Assembly: GCA_937936675.1 (NCBI GenBank) | Contig: CALDDL010000188.1 | Coordinates: forward strand, 1 to 17,613 | Reading direction: 5' to 3' | Source: an uncultured bacterium | GTDB taxonomy: Bacteria; Bacteroidota; Ignavibacteria; Ignavibacteriales; Melioribacteraceae | Length of the DNA stretch: 17,613 nucleotides | Part shown: positions 1-8,157 of the stretch, piece by piece | How positions within the stretch are numbered: position 1 is the stretch's first letter | How the letters are laid out: every line of letters starts with the position of its first letter | Translations under genes and position numbers: made by a program | The notes under the pieces: model-generated | What the model saw: the letters and a program-made list of their open reading frames with translations, nothing else | What the model was told of the DNA's origin: nothing | Database searches by the model: none

Positions 1-3000
1 AATTTAATTCTATTTCATCATTAAACTGAACGGCTGCAAGCTTTGAAATACCAGTCTCTTGCATTGTTACGCCGTACATATTCTCTGATGCTTCCATAGT
101 TCTCTTATTATGTGTAATAAGAATAAATTGTGTTCTATTAGTAAACTCAATCAAAAGTTTAGAAAATTTATCAATATTCGCATCATCCAATGGAGCATCA
201 ACTTCATCGAGAATACAGAAGGGGCTTGGTTTCACCAAATAGATTGCAAATAGCAGAGCAATAGCCGAAAGAGTTCTCTCGCCGCCGGAAAGCTGCTCAA
301 TATTTGTAGGACGCTTACCTTTAGGTTTTGCCATAATTTCTATCTTCGATTCAAGAGGATCGATTCCTTCTTCCAGAATAATATCCGATTCATCTCCTTC
401 ATTGAATAATGTTTGGAAAATTGTCTTGAAATTTGTCCTTATCTGTTCAAACGTTTCAATAAATAATTGCTGTGCTGTCTGATTAATTTCATTAATCGTA
501 TTGATTAAGTCTTTCTCCGAGTCAATTAAGTCATTTCTCTGCTTATGGAAAAATTCCATTCTTGTTCTTTCTTCTTCATATTCCGAAAATGAAAGCAAGT
601 TTACCGGTCCGATATTTTTTATTTTTTCTTTGAGAGAATTAACTTCCTCGTTTCTTTCTTTATAATTGAATGTTTCTAAGTCTTCATATTCTTTAAGTTG
701 TAATTCTAGTGAGTATGTTACCATGATATTATGGATAAGATTTTCTAATCTAAGGCTCAATTCATTTTCTTTGATCTGTAAATTGTGAATTTTATCCGAA
801 ATCTCTTGACGTTTATTTCTTATCTCTCTTAGAGCTTTTTCTTTTTCGGTCGATTCTTCTTTTAAATTTCTTAATCGTAATTCGATATCTGTTTGTTGAT
901 TAAATAGAGTATGCCTAATTTCATTAATTCTAGTAAGCGAATCATTCAATTGATATGTTATACCTTTGAGTTCATCAATTTCTTCTTCGGTTTCTTTAAT
1001 ATCTTCTTGACGCTTATCTATTCCATTTCGTAATTGTTTAATAAGTTCTTTTGTTCTAAAAATTGAGCTCGAAAGGTTTGAGGATTGTCCTTTAAGTTTT
1101 TCTAATTCTATTTTGCGAGAATTGATCTCTGAATAAAATTTATTATAATCCTCTTCTATTAATTTGAGATTTGATTCTAATTCAGATATTTCACTTAGTT
1201 TTAATGATCTCTCTTGAGTTACATTTTCGATTAATGAAGTAAGTCTAATCTTTTCATTATCAAGATCATTTGAACGTGATGCAAGTTCTTGTATTTGTTT
1301 CTGAGTATTCTCTACCTCTTCATTGGCTTTCTTTTTTTCAAATTCAAATTGAGAGATCTGCTTCTCGGTATTATTGATATCATTTAATAATACTTTTGTA
1401 GATTCATTAATATCATTTAAATCAATAGAAGCAATTTTTTCTTCTACTGAAGCAATTTTACTTTTGAGTTCATTTAGTTTATCCTCAAGACGAGGATACT
1501 CTGCAATAAAATCTTCCAATAATTGTTTTCTTCCAAAAAGCGTATCATCAAGTTTTGGAAGTGAACCGGCTTCTATTATCCCATTTGCTTTTACTATATC
1601 ACCCTCAAGAGTGGCTACATCAAACTCCGGATATTTTTGATGGATTTCGATAGCGTTTTCCAACGTATCTGAAATAATAGTTTGGGAAAGAACTTTTAAG
1701 AAATAGGGCTGCCATTCGATTTCTGAATTAACCAATTCCGATGCCCAATTAATAAAACCAGTCTCTTTTTTTATTTTTGCTGCCTTTCTTCCGATACTAA
1801 ATTTATATAGTCGATCAATTAGTGAAGGTTTATTTCCTCCACTTTTATTGAGAAGAAAGAAAGAAGCCTTTCCTAGATTATTATTTTTTAATAAGCTAAT
1901 TGCATTTTTGACATCTTCAATGCTATCAACCAATAAATTATTTAAAACATTTTTAAGAGCTGCTTCTAATGCATACCTAAACTCATCATTGGCATTTCCA
2001 ACATCAGCAAAAATAAATTTTTGCTTAGGAGTCCAATTCGAACTTTCTATCAATATCTTGGAGCCTTCAGAAACTCCTTCTAAATTAGTTATTAAGTTTT
2101 GGAAAAAATTAATTTTTTCTTTCAGCGCCGCAATTGCTGTTCTTTCTTCCACTTCTTGGTTCTTTAATTTAGATAGTTCCTTATCTAAACTTTCTTTTTC
2201 ATTTTTCTTTTTGAAGTAGAATGATTCTGTTTCTTCAAATTTCTTAACTGTAACCGATTTCTCATTATTAAGTTCTTCTATATATCCGACAGTCTTAGCA
2301 ATAGTATTTGTAGTAGTAAGGATCCTTTGGTTATATTTTTCTATTGTAGATTTAATTTTATCAAATTCAACTTCACTATTTTTTAGCTGATTTTGGGCAT
2401 CTCGCAAATTCTTTTCAATAGTAACAAACTGATCATTAAGCTCTTTGGTAATTAATTTTTTCGAGTCAAGGTTCTTTTTCTTTTCTTCTAAAGATAATTG
2501 GCTATTATCAGAATCAATATTATTCTTAGAAATATCAGAATCGATTTCAGCTAATTTTTCATAATTCTCTTCAATTATTTCTTCATTGCGTTCAATTTGG
2601 TTCTCAAAATCTTTACATTCATTATTAAGACGTATAATAGTATTATTGAGAGATTTCAATTTCTCTTCATTTACCGAGACCGTTTTTTGAACGTTGTGGA
2701 GTTCATCCGTATTTTTATTTATTTCTAATCTTTTTTGAGATAATTGACTTTCGACGTTCATTACATCGTTGCGAAGATTTAGGAGTATAGTTTCAGATTC
2801 AGAAATTTGATTATCAATTTCTTGACGCAAAACAGAAAATTCTGATATCTGAGATTCAATTTCATTTTTCTTTCTTGTATTAAGAGTAAATTCACGTTCG
2901 GATAAATCAATCTCTTTTTCTTTAAGGATAGACTGTATTTGATTATGTTGGTCTGCTCTTTTTGCTTGTCTTTCTAATGAACGGACATTTTTCTCTACTT

Positions 3001-3589
3001 CTGCTACAATATCATTTACTCTAGTTAGGTCTAGCTTTACGTCATCAAGTTTTTTTAGGGATAATTTACGGCGGACTTTATATTTATTTACTCCGGCAGC
3101 CTCTTCAAACATTTTTCTTACGTCATCTGCTTTCCCGCTTACAATCGGTTCAATCATCTTTAATTCGATAATAGAATAGGCGTTTGTACCCATTCCCGTA
3201 TCCATAAAAAGATTTGTAATATCCTTTAGACGACATATATTTTTATTAAGGAGATATTCACTTTCGCCTGATCTGAATATCCTTCTAGTAATCGTTACTT
3301 CACTATATTCGGTAGGTAAAAGACCTGCATCATTCACTAAAGTTAATGAAACTTCGGACATTCCCATAGGCTTCTTTGTAGCTGTACCATTGAAAATTAC
3401 ATTTTCCATCTTATCGCTTCGGAGAGTGGATGTTTTTTGTTCACCCAAAGACCATCTTATTGCATCAACTATATTAGTCTTGCCACACCCATTCGGTCCT
3501 ACAATTCCTGTAATTCCTTTTGTAAAATTGATTACAGTTTTATTTGCGAACGACTTAAATCCGAATATTTCGAGTCTTGATAGATACAA
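1..3589 (-). CDS. smc: Chromosome segregation/condensation ATPase SMC, 3' end cut by window edge
   Basis: SMC dimers condense and segregate chromosomes using an ABC-type ATPase head on a long coiled-coil arm. The open frame gives 1196 codons with no stop before base 1. The last visible residues (KLAAVQFNDEIELN) lie where SMC proteins normally end, so only a short tail is missing. The N-terminal head has the Walker A motif GPNGCGKTN near residues 29-37. Long Glu/Lys-rich coiled coils flank a hinge at roughly residues 495-680 (EGVSEGSK, ALEAAL, LEGDIV). The C-terminal head has the ABC signature LSGGERTLSA near residue 1098 and Walker B CILDEVDAPLDDAN near 1125. The hinge lacks the GG pair of Firmicutes SMC. 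I chose the TTG at 3589 because it gives the usual start YLSRLEIFGFKSFA and has AGAGGGA (3600-3594) before it; no ATG fits. It starts 9 bases after the stop of the upstream glycosidase-like gene, so the two are probably co-transcribed. Identity is certain; the start codon is very likely. Confidence 0.96.
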   Translation of the reverse strand, partial: MYLSRLEIFGFKSFANKTVINFTKGITGIVGPNGCGKTNIVDAIRWSLGEQKTSTLRSDKMENVIFNGTATKKPMGMSEVSLTLVNDAGLLPTEYSEVTITRRIFRSGESEYLLNKNICRLKDITNLFMDTGMGTNAYSIIELKMIEPIVSGKADDVRKMFEEAAGVNKYKVRRKLSLKKLDDVKLDLTRVNDIVAEVEKNVRSLERQAKRADQHNQIQSILKEKEIDLSEREFTLNTRKKNEIESQISEFSVLRQEIDNQISESETILLNLRNDVMNVESQLSQKRLEINKNTDELHNVQKTVSVNEEKLKSLNNTIIRLNNECKDFENQIERNEEIIEENYEKLAEIDSDISKNNIDSDNSQLSLEEKKKNLDSKKLITKELNDQFVTIEKNLRDAQNQLKNSEVEFDKIKSTIEKYNQRILTTTNTIAKTVGYIEELNNEKSVTVKKFEETESFYFKKKNEKESLDKELSKLKNQEVEERTAIAALKEKINFFQNLITNLEGVSEGSKILIESSNWTPKQKFIFADVGNANDEFRYALEAALKNVLNNLLVDSIEDVKNAISLLKNNNLGKASFFLLNKSGGNKPSLIDRLYKFSIGRKAAKIKKETGFINWASELVNSEIEWQPYFLKVLSQTIISDTLENAIEIHQKYPEFDVATLEGDIVKANGIIEAGSLPKLDDTLFGRKQLLEDFIAEYPRLEDKLNELKSKIASVEEKIASIDLNDINESTKVLLNDINNTEKQISQFEFEKKKANEEVENTQKQIQELASRSNDLDNEKIRLTSLIENVTQERSLKLSEISELESNLKLIEEDYNKFYSEINSRKIELEKLKGQSSNLSSSIFRTKELIKQLRNGIDKRQEDIKETEEEIDELKGITYQLNDSLTRINEIRHTLFNQQTDIELRLRNLKEESTEKEKALREIRNKRQEISDKIHNLQIKENELSLRLENLIHNIMVTYSLELQLKEYEDLETFNYKERNEEVNSLKEKIKNIGPVNLLSFSEYEEERTRMEFFHKQRNDLIDSEKDLINTINEINQTAQQLFIETFEQIRTNFKTIFQTLFNEGDESDIILEEGIDPLESKIEIMAKPKGKRPTNIEQLSGGERTLSAIALLFAIYLVKPSPFCILDEVDAPLDDANIDKFSKLLIEFTNRTQFILITHNKRTMEASENMYGVTMQETGISKLAAVQFNDEIELN

Positions 3590-3598
3590 ATGGTCCCT

Positions 3599-6181
3599 CT
3601 AATAATTCATTAACTGAATCTGTTTAATTACATTAATAATATAATATACAGATTGATTGGAAAAATGTAAGTATAATACAGATATTACGATAAGACCCAA
3701 AATTGTTGCAAACGAATAACTATATACTCTTAGTGCACTCGTATCGAAAATAATATAGACACCTTTTATAATTCTAAAAAGTACCCATATAAACCATAAA
3801 CCAATAATTATAAAAAGGGCACTATTAGCTAAACCTGATTCCAATAATTTATATAATATCAATTCCAAAGGAAGGAGTAAAGTTAAAGGAAGTAATGACC
3901 AGCTAACAACATAAAATACTTTTTGAATACCTACTTTAGTTTTTACAAGAAGCGAGAATCCTTTAATGATGATGATTACTATTCCGATTTTGAATAATGC
4001 TAAAATAAAAAGAGCAATAAATGAGGAGAGTGGATTCCAAGATAGAGATAAAATTGAATTTGTTAAACTTCCCAATCCTGAAGAAATTATTAACTTCTCA
4101 ATGAAAATATTATCCTTGAAATAAAATAAAAGTATAGAAAAAAGAATTGCAGCCGAAGCAAGACTAAATAGCAAAACAAATAATGATGCAATCCCGGTAT
4201 ATATTCTATTATCTCTTACATCAGCAAAAAAATTATAAGATTTTAATAAAGCTCTCGAAAAATCTTCTCTGATTTTTCGTTTAGAATTTATCACAATTGT
4301 TAGTAAAAGAGTAATAATTATTGGAGTAATAATAAATGAAATCGGTGAATCTCCTTTATCGGTCCCTATGGAAATATTAGGAGTATTTGTAGCTGTTAAT
4401 GCTCCTTTTATAGCTCTAAAAGCTAAAGAATTATCAGATAGAGAATTTTCTAAAATTTTCGTGCGATACAATCCCCAATCATTATTACCAGCATACGAAG
4501 AGATAAAATCCCCTCTAAAACCAAAAATAGAATTAATAACTAATCCCGAATTATTATTTTTTAAAATATTTGGAATAAAATCGGAGAAAAATTTTGCTTG
4601 CGCTTCTGCAGAATATGCCGATAAATAACCTGATGATTTACCATAATAATCAGGGTAACTAACTTCGCTTACGAAAGTTGGTTTATCCTTATCTGAAATA
4701 AGATTAATAAAATTTTCTGTATTTGTAGTTCTGTTGGCATTAAGTTCAAAACCGTAGAGCCCCAGTCCATCAATCCTTTTATCTGAATATCCAAGAAATG
4801 AAGCAAAGCTAATCTTATCGGTTTTATTATTTATTAATTCAGTGTATTTAGAAATAAAATCTCTATTAATCTCAGAATCCAAGAGGAATGAACTTCCGAG
4901 ACCGATTGCGGCAACCGCTGAATAAGTTGAATACTCTTTAATGAAATTTGTTAATGTGTTTTCGTATCGTTCTCTAAATTCCGGATTTAGCAGAAGTTCT
5001 TCGGGGATCGAATTTATCGGTATTTCGATAAAAGCTAATAATCCGATCTCTTCACAAATTTTTAGAGCATCCGCACTTGGAAAATGTTTATAAAATCGTA
5101 TAGTATTAAATCCGGCTTCTTTTAGTAATATAAGCTCATATTTAAGATTGTTAATATCTTTTGTTCCGGTATAAGTGTTGTATGAAATATATGCAGAACC
5201 TTTAGTTACAAATTTATTCTCGTTTAGCGCAAGTTTGGAACCATCAGAAGAAAATTTATAAAAAGAAATTGTGGATTGTTCTTGATCAATTAAATTATTC
5301 TCTTGAGCTAATGAAATCTTAATTGAATATAAATTCGGATTTCCGGGAGACCAAAGCATCAAACCATTCAAAGGGATTTTTAATTTAATAGTTTTTGAGC
5401 GGCTATTGGGGATTACATTTATTTTGCTTTCTCCGTTAAAAACTTGATTCCCTAATTTGGATGTTATTGCAACATTAATTGAATAGTAATTATTCGTACT
5501 ATCCTGATTAATTGTTTTTTTTACAGGTAAAGAATTAATCACAGTTACATCTACATCTAAAGAACCTGATTGAGTTTTTGCATTAATATTTTTTTTATAA
5601 GAAAAATCATCAATATATACATTCGATAAAACAGATAAATAAACATTTCTGATAATTCCACCATTTTGAGCAGGGAACAAGAATCTCGGCTTAACGGGGA
5701 TAGAATTTTGTGAATCTAAAGTTTTCGTAACTTTTACTTTTAGAAGATTCGACTTATTATAGTAAAGATTTTCCTTCGGAAGATTAATTCTAAATGGAAT
5801 TCCTCCACCATAATAATTATAAATATTTTTACCATTTAGAGAAATTTCCGCTGAATAACTAAGTCCTTCAAAAACTAATTGAATACTTTTATTCTCGACC
5901 TGATTTTGAGATAAAGTAAAATATTTTTCATAAGTAAGTTTTTCCGAGCCACTAAACGAGGCAGGAATATTTATTTCTTTAGATTCTTCTTTATTATCGG
6001 AATAATAGACTGACCAATTTGTATTTAGATTAATTGTTTCTCTATAGCCATTATTTTTAATAGATGAGGAATCCACAAATTTGGATTCATTTTTCTCTAA
6101 TTCAAAAGTCCTGATTTGAGGTTTAATCAGAGCAGGGAGTATTAGTAATAGAAAAAGGGGATAGTATAATTTTAGATTCAT
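3599..6181 (-). CDS. Exported GH2-like (beta-galactosidase/glucuronidase fold) protein fused to a multi-helix membrane domain; probable pseudoenzyme
   Basis: An 860-residue protein if started at the ATG at 6181, which gives a clean signal peptide (MNLKLYYPLFLLLILPALI). The upstream Met at 6241 lies inside a terminator hairpin and is rejected. Predicted layout: signal peptide 1-21, sugar-binding-type beta domain about 45-190, Ig-like domain about 190-310, TIM barrel about 315-590, then about six hydrophobic segments (613-631, 661-688, 716-742, 755-780, 788-810, 819-840) resembling a Yip1-type membrane domain. Barrel landmarks of GH2 enzymes are visible: FNTIRFYKHFP, ICEEIGLLAFIEIP and the strand-7 segment PTFVSEVSYP holding the nucleophile-position Glu (about 506). 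The strand-4 Asn-Glu pair that supplies the acid/base in GH2 is replaced by GLGSS (about 427-431). Hydrolysis is therefore doubtful; a carbohydrate-sensing or binding role is an inference. The SD is weak; it is followed by smc. Confidence 0.82.
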   Translation of the reverse strand: MNLKLYYPLFLLLILPALIKPQIRTFELEKNESKFVDSSSIKNNGYRETINLNTNWSVYYSDNKEESKEINIPASFSGSEKLTYEKYFTLSQNQVENKSIQLVFEGLSYSAEISLNGKNIYNYYGGGIPFRINLPKENLYYNKSNLLKVKVTKTLDSQNSIPVKPRFLFPAQNGGIIRNVYLSVLSNVYIDDFSYKKNINAKTQSGSLDVDVTVINSLPVKKTINQDSTNNYYSINVAITSKLGNQVFNGESKINVIPNSRSKTIKLKIPLNGLMLWSPGNPNLYSIKISLAQENNLIDQEQSTISFYKFSSDGSKLALNENKFVTKGSAYISYNTYTGTKDINNLKYELILLKEAGFNTIRFYKHFPSADALKICEEIGLLAFIEIPINSIPEELLLNPEFRERYENTLTNFIKEYSTYSAVAAIGLGSSFLLDSEINRDFISKYTELINNKTDKISFASFLGYSDKRIDGLGLYGFELNANRTTNTENFINLISDKDKPTFVSEVSYPDYYGKSSGYLSAYSAEAQAKFFSDFIPNILKNNNSGLVINSIFGFRGDFISSYAGNNDWGLYRTKILENSLSDNSLAFRAIKGALTATNTPNISIGTDKGDSPISFIITPIIITLLLTIVINSKRKIREDFSRALLKSYNFFADVRDNRIYTGIASLFVLLFSLASAAILFSILLFYFKDNIFIEKLIISSGLGSLTNSILSLSWNPLSSFIALFILALFKIGIVIIIIKGFSLLVKTKVGIQKVFYVVSWSLLPLTLLLPLELILYKLLESGLANSALFIIIGLWFIWVLFRIIKGVYIIFDTSALRVYSYSFATILGLIVISVLYLHFSNQSVYYIINVIKQIQLMNY

Positions 6182-6210
6182 AGTTTTAAAAGTTATTAAA
6201 ATACAATCTA

Positions 6211-6241
6211 CAAATATACTAAAAAAGGGAGGGGATATCAA
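6211..6241 (-). promoter_or_regulatory. Candidate Bacteroidota-type promoter for the GH2-like gene
   Basis: On the minus strand TTG (6241-6239), then exactly 20 bases, then TATATTTG (6218-6211). This fits the TTTG/TTG-N19-21-TAnnTTTG pattern known for the primary sigma factor of Bacteroidota. Transcription would start near 6205, about 25 bases before the ATG at 6181. The -33 part lies inside the hairpin of the preceding tpiA terminator. Use of this consensus in this organism is inferred. Confidence 0.5.
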
Positions 6242-6264
6242 TTAAAGAGATGCTGATATCCCCT
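6221..6264 (-). terminator. Rho-independent terminator of the reductase-mrp-nifU-tpiA group
   Basis: A perfect 11-bp inverted repeat: AGGGGATATCA (6264-6254 on the minus strand) pairs with TGATATCCCCT (6240-6230) around a 13-base loop. CCC and then six T (6226-6221) follow. It starts 8 bases after the tpiA stop. The plus strand has no adjacent T-run, so it acts in one direction only. Confidence 0.85.
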
Positions 6265-6272
6265 GAAATATA

Positions 6273-7028
6273 TTAGTTTTTAGCAGCTTTTATAATTCCA
6301 AGAAAAGAATCTGCTTTAAGGCATGCACCTCCGACTAAGGCACCATCAATATCCTTTTGCGAAAGGAGCTCACCTGCGTTTTCAGGTTTTACACTTCCAC
6401 CATATTGAATAATCATTTTTTCGGCTGTTTCTTTGCCATATTTTTCATCCAGAAGAGTACGAATAAATTCATGAACTTCTTGAGCTTGCTCAGGTGAAGC
6501 AGTCTTACCCGTTCCAATTGCCCATACAGGTTCATAAGCAATAATTATATCTTTTGCTTGTTCCGAAGAAACAGAATCTAAACCAACTAATAATTGTTTT
6601 TTTACTACATCCTTAGTAATGTTTTTTTCTCTTTCTTCTAATGATTCACCAACGCATAGTATAGGGATTAAATTTTCTGAAAGTGCTTTATGAACTTTTT
6701 TATTTATAAATTCATTACTTTCGCCAAAAATTGCTCTTCTTTCCGAATGTCCAAGAATAACATATTTACATCCCACACTCTTAAGCATCGAGGCTGATAT
6801 TTCTCCGGTAAAAGCACCCGAAGTTTCATTATGCATATTTTGTGCGCCAAGTTCTATTTGGCTCCCTTTTATTAATGCATTTGCTGTTTCTAGTGATGTA
6901 AAAGGTGGGCAGATTATTACTTTAACTTTTGTTTCAATAAGCCCCTGTTTTAATTCCGAAATTAGTTTTACTGATTCTTCAATGGAATTATTCATCTTCC
7001 AGTTGCCTGCAATAACTTTGTTTCTCAT
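6273..7028 (-). CDS. tpiA: Triosephosphate isomerase
   Basis: Interconverts dihydroxyacetone phosphate and glyceraldehyde 3-phosphate in glycolysis and gluconeogenesis, in the cytoplasm. The 251-residue length is standard. Catalytic residues are all in place: Asn9 and Lys11 in AGNWKMN, His94 in ILGHSERR, and Glu166 in AYEPVWAIGTGKTA, which also carries the flexible lid (loop 6). The phosphate-binding segments YGGSVKPEN and DGALVGGACL are present near the C-terminus. The ATG at 7028 is preceded by AAGG eight bases upstream. It is the last gene of a four-gene run and starts 24 bases after the nifU-like stop; a strong terminator follows. Its link to the Fe-S genes upstream looks like plain co-transcription rather than shared function. 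Confidence 0.98.
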   Translation of the reverse strand: MRNKVIAGNWKMNNSIEESVKLISELKQGLIETKVKVIICPPFTSLETANALIKGSQIELGAQNMHNETSGAFTGEISASMLKSVGCKYVILGHSERRAIFGESNEFINKKVHKALSENLIPILCVGESLEEREKNITKDVVKKQLLVGLDSVSSEQAKDIIIAYEPVWAIGTGKTASPEQAQEVHEFIRTLLDEKYGKETAEKMIIQYGGSVKPENAGELLSQKDIDGALVGGACLKADSFLGIIKAAKN

Positions 7029-7052
7029 TTGTATTACCTTATATATAAATAA

Positions 7053-7289
7053 TTAATTAACTGCTTCTACTCTTCTGATTCCGGGTATCTCACGTATTAA
7101 AGCTCTTTCCACTCCGGCTCGAAGAGTCATCTGAGACATAGGACAATCGCTGCATGCTCCTGTAAGTCTCACTTCTACAATACCTTCATCTGATACTCTT
7201 ACAAGTTCTACATCACCACCATCTGCCATTAAATAAGGACGAATAGTCTCCAATGCTTTTTGAACTTTTTCGAACATCTGGTTTGTCAT
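7053..7289 (-). CDS. NifU C-terminal-domain (Nfu-type) Fe-S cluster carrier
   Basis: Nfu-type proteins hold a [4Fe-4S] cluster between two subunits and pass it to target enzymes. The product is a lone NifU C-terminal domain of 78 residues, with the fold signature IRPYLMADGGDVELV near the N-terminus and the cluster-binding CxxC as ACSDCPMSQMTL in the middle. I start at the second Met (7289) because GGAG lies 6 bases before it (7299-7296). The Met at 7301 has no ribosome site and would add only MESE. The upstream mrp stop is 17 bases away, and tpiA follows after 24. With Mrp it forms a typical Fe-S assembly pair; since this Mrp has no cysteine, this protein is the only obvious cluster-binding carrier of the group. 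Confidence 0.92.
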   Translation of the reverse strand: MTNQMFEKVQKALETIRPYLMADGGDVELVRVSDEGIVEVRLTGACSDCPMSQMTLRAGVERALIREIPGIRRVEAVN

Positions 7290-7295
7290 CTCTGA

Positions 7296-7299
7296 CTCC
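7296..7299 (-). promoter_or_regulatory. Ribosome binding site deciding the nifU-like start
   Basis: GGAG, 6 bases before the ATG at 7289. The same bases overlap the alternative upstream ATG at 7301, which itself has only AT-rich sequence before it. This favours the shorter, 78-residue protein. Confidence 0.6.
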
Positions 7300-7306
7300 A
7301 TTTAAA

Positions 7307-8131
7307 TTATAATTCTATTTCTAAATCGTTGCTGCTGCCATTTTTATTTTCTATTTGAGCTACTAAATTCTTAGCTATCTTATTAAGTTCTGCTTCATGT
7401 ATTGTTCCTTCAAGCTCATAAGAAACAGGTTTCCCGGAATCTCCTCCTTCTCTGATTCTTGGGTCAATCGGTATCTGACCTAAAAGAGTTACATCAAATT
7501 CTTTAGCTAAGCTCTCTCCGCCTCCTGAACCGAAAATATCATATCTTGTATTTGTGTCAGGTGCTAAGAAATAACTCATATTTTCTACAATACCAAAAAT
7601 AGGAACATTTACCCTAATAAACATCTTTACTGCTTTACGAACATCAATTAACGACATATTTTGAGGTGTTGTAACTACTACAGCGCCTGAGAGTGGAATT
7701 GCTTGCACTAAAGTTAATTGAATATCGCCGGTGCCCGGAGGTAGATCGAATAGTAAATAATCTAATTCACCCCAATTAACATCTGTCATGAATTGTTTAA
7801 CAGCTCCGCTAGCCATTGGTCCGCGCCATATTACAGGATCATCATCACTAATCAAAAAGCCGATCGACATAAGTTTAACGCCATAATTTTCTAAAGGCAT
7901 CATCTTTTGGGTCATTGAGTCTTGAAATATCTTTGCGTCTTTTTTAAATCCAAGCATTAATGGAATACTCGGTCCGTAAATATCAGCGTCTATAAGTCCA
8001 ACTTTATATCCTTGTTTAGCAAGGGATACTGCAAGATTCACCGCTACTGTGCTTTTACCCACCCCTCCTTTACCGCTCGCTATTGCAATTGTATGTTTAA
8101 CTCCTGGTAATATTGATTCATTTATTGACAT
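7307..8131 (-). CDS. mrp: Mrp/NBP35-family P-loop ATPase, short form without cysteine or N-terminal DUF59 domain
   Basis: Mrp (ApbC) proteins are deviant-Walker P-loop ATPases that carry Fe-S clusters to apoproteins. The 274-residue product shows the P-loop SGKGGVGKST at about 17-26, IDADIYGPSIP, the family segments VIWRGPMASGA and FDLPPGTGD, and the C-terminal RIREGGDSGKP. Two parts are missing. The N-terminal DUF59/MIP18 domain is absent, as only about 10 residues precede the P-loop strand. The CxxC that binds the cluster after ENMSYF is replaced by LAPDT. The whole protein has no cysteine, so it cannot bind a cluster through its own thiols. I start at the ATG at 8131, which has AAAGGAG 5 bases upstream; the TTG at 8149 would include that site. 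It lies 26 bases after the reductase gene. Confidence 0.93.
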   Translation of the reverse strand: MSINESILPGVKHTIAIASGKGGVGKSTVAVNLAVSLAKQGYKVGLIDADIYGPSIPLMLGFKKDAKIFQDSMTQKMMPLENYGVKLMSIGFLISDDDPVIWRGPMASGAVKQFMTDVNWGELDYLLFDLPPGTGDIQLTLVQAIPLSGAVVVTTPQNMSLIDVRKAVKMFIRVNVPIFGIVENMSYFLAPDTNTRYDIFGSGGGESLAKEFDVTLLGQIPIDPRIREGGDSGKPVSYELEGTIHEAELNKIAKNLVAQIENKNGSSNDLEIEL

Positions 8132-8135
8132 ATAA

Positions 8136-8143
8136 TCTCCTTT
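8136..8143 (-). promoter_or_regulatory. Strong ribosome binding site of mrp
   Basis: AAAGGAGA (8143-8136), placing GGAG 5 bases before the ATG at 8131. It is the best ribosome site in the window and rules out the TTG at 8149 as the main start. Confidence 0.75.
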
Positions 8144-8157
8144 ATACAACTACTAAT

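Noticed and set aside
2041..2080. Loss of conserved glycines in the SMC hinge as a defect
   Set aside because: SMC proteins of Bacteroidota-like lineages commonly lack this GG pair. The frame and both ATPase halves are intact, so this is lineage style, not decay.
4368..4628. Plus-strand open frame of 86 codons
   Set aside because: It lies antisense inside the GH2-like gene, has no family resemblance and no ribosome site. The same reasoning removes the other frames antisense to smc, the kinase, the STAS gene, the sigma gene, the membrane protein and the phosphatase.
6182..6241. 20-residue N-terminal extension of the GH2-like protein from the Met at 6241
   Set aside because: It starts inside the tpiA terminator hairpin and ahead of the proposed transcription start. 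It would also bury the clear signal peptide that begins at 6181.
6221..6264. Bidirectional terminator
   Set aside because: On the plus strand the T-rich stretch begins about 10 bases after the stem, and no plus-strand gene ends there.
7307..8131. MinD/ParA-type partition ATPase
   Set aside because: The segments IDADIYGPSIP, VIWRGPMASGA and FDLPPGTGD are specific to Mrp/NBP35, and the neighbour is an Nfu-type carrier.
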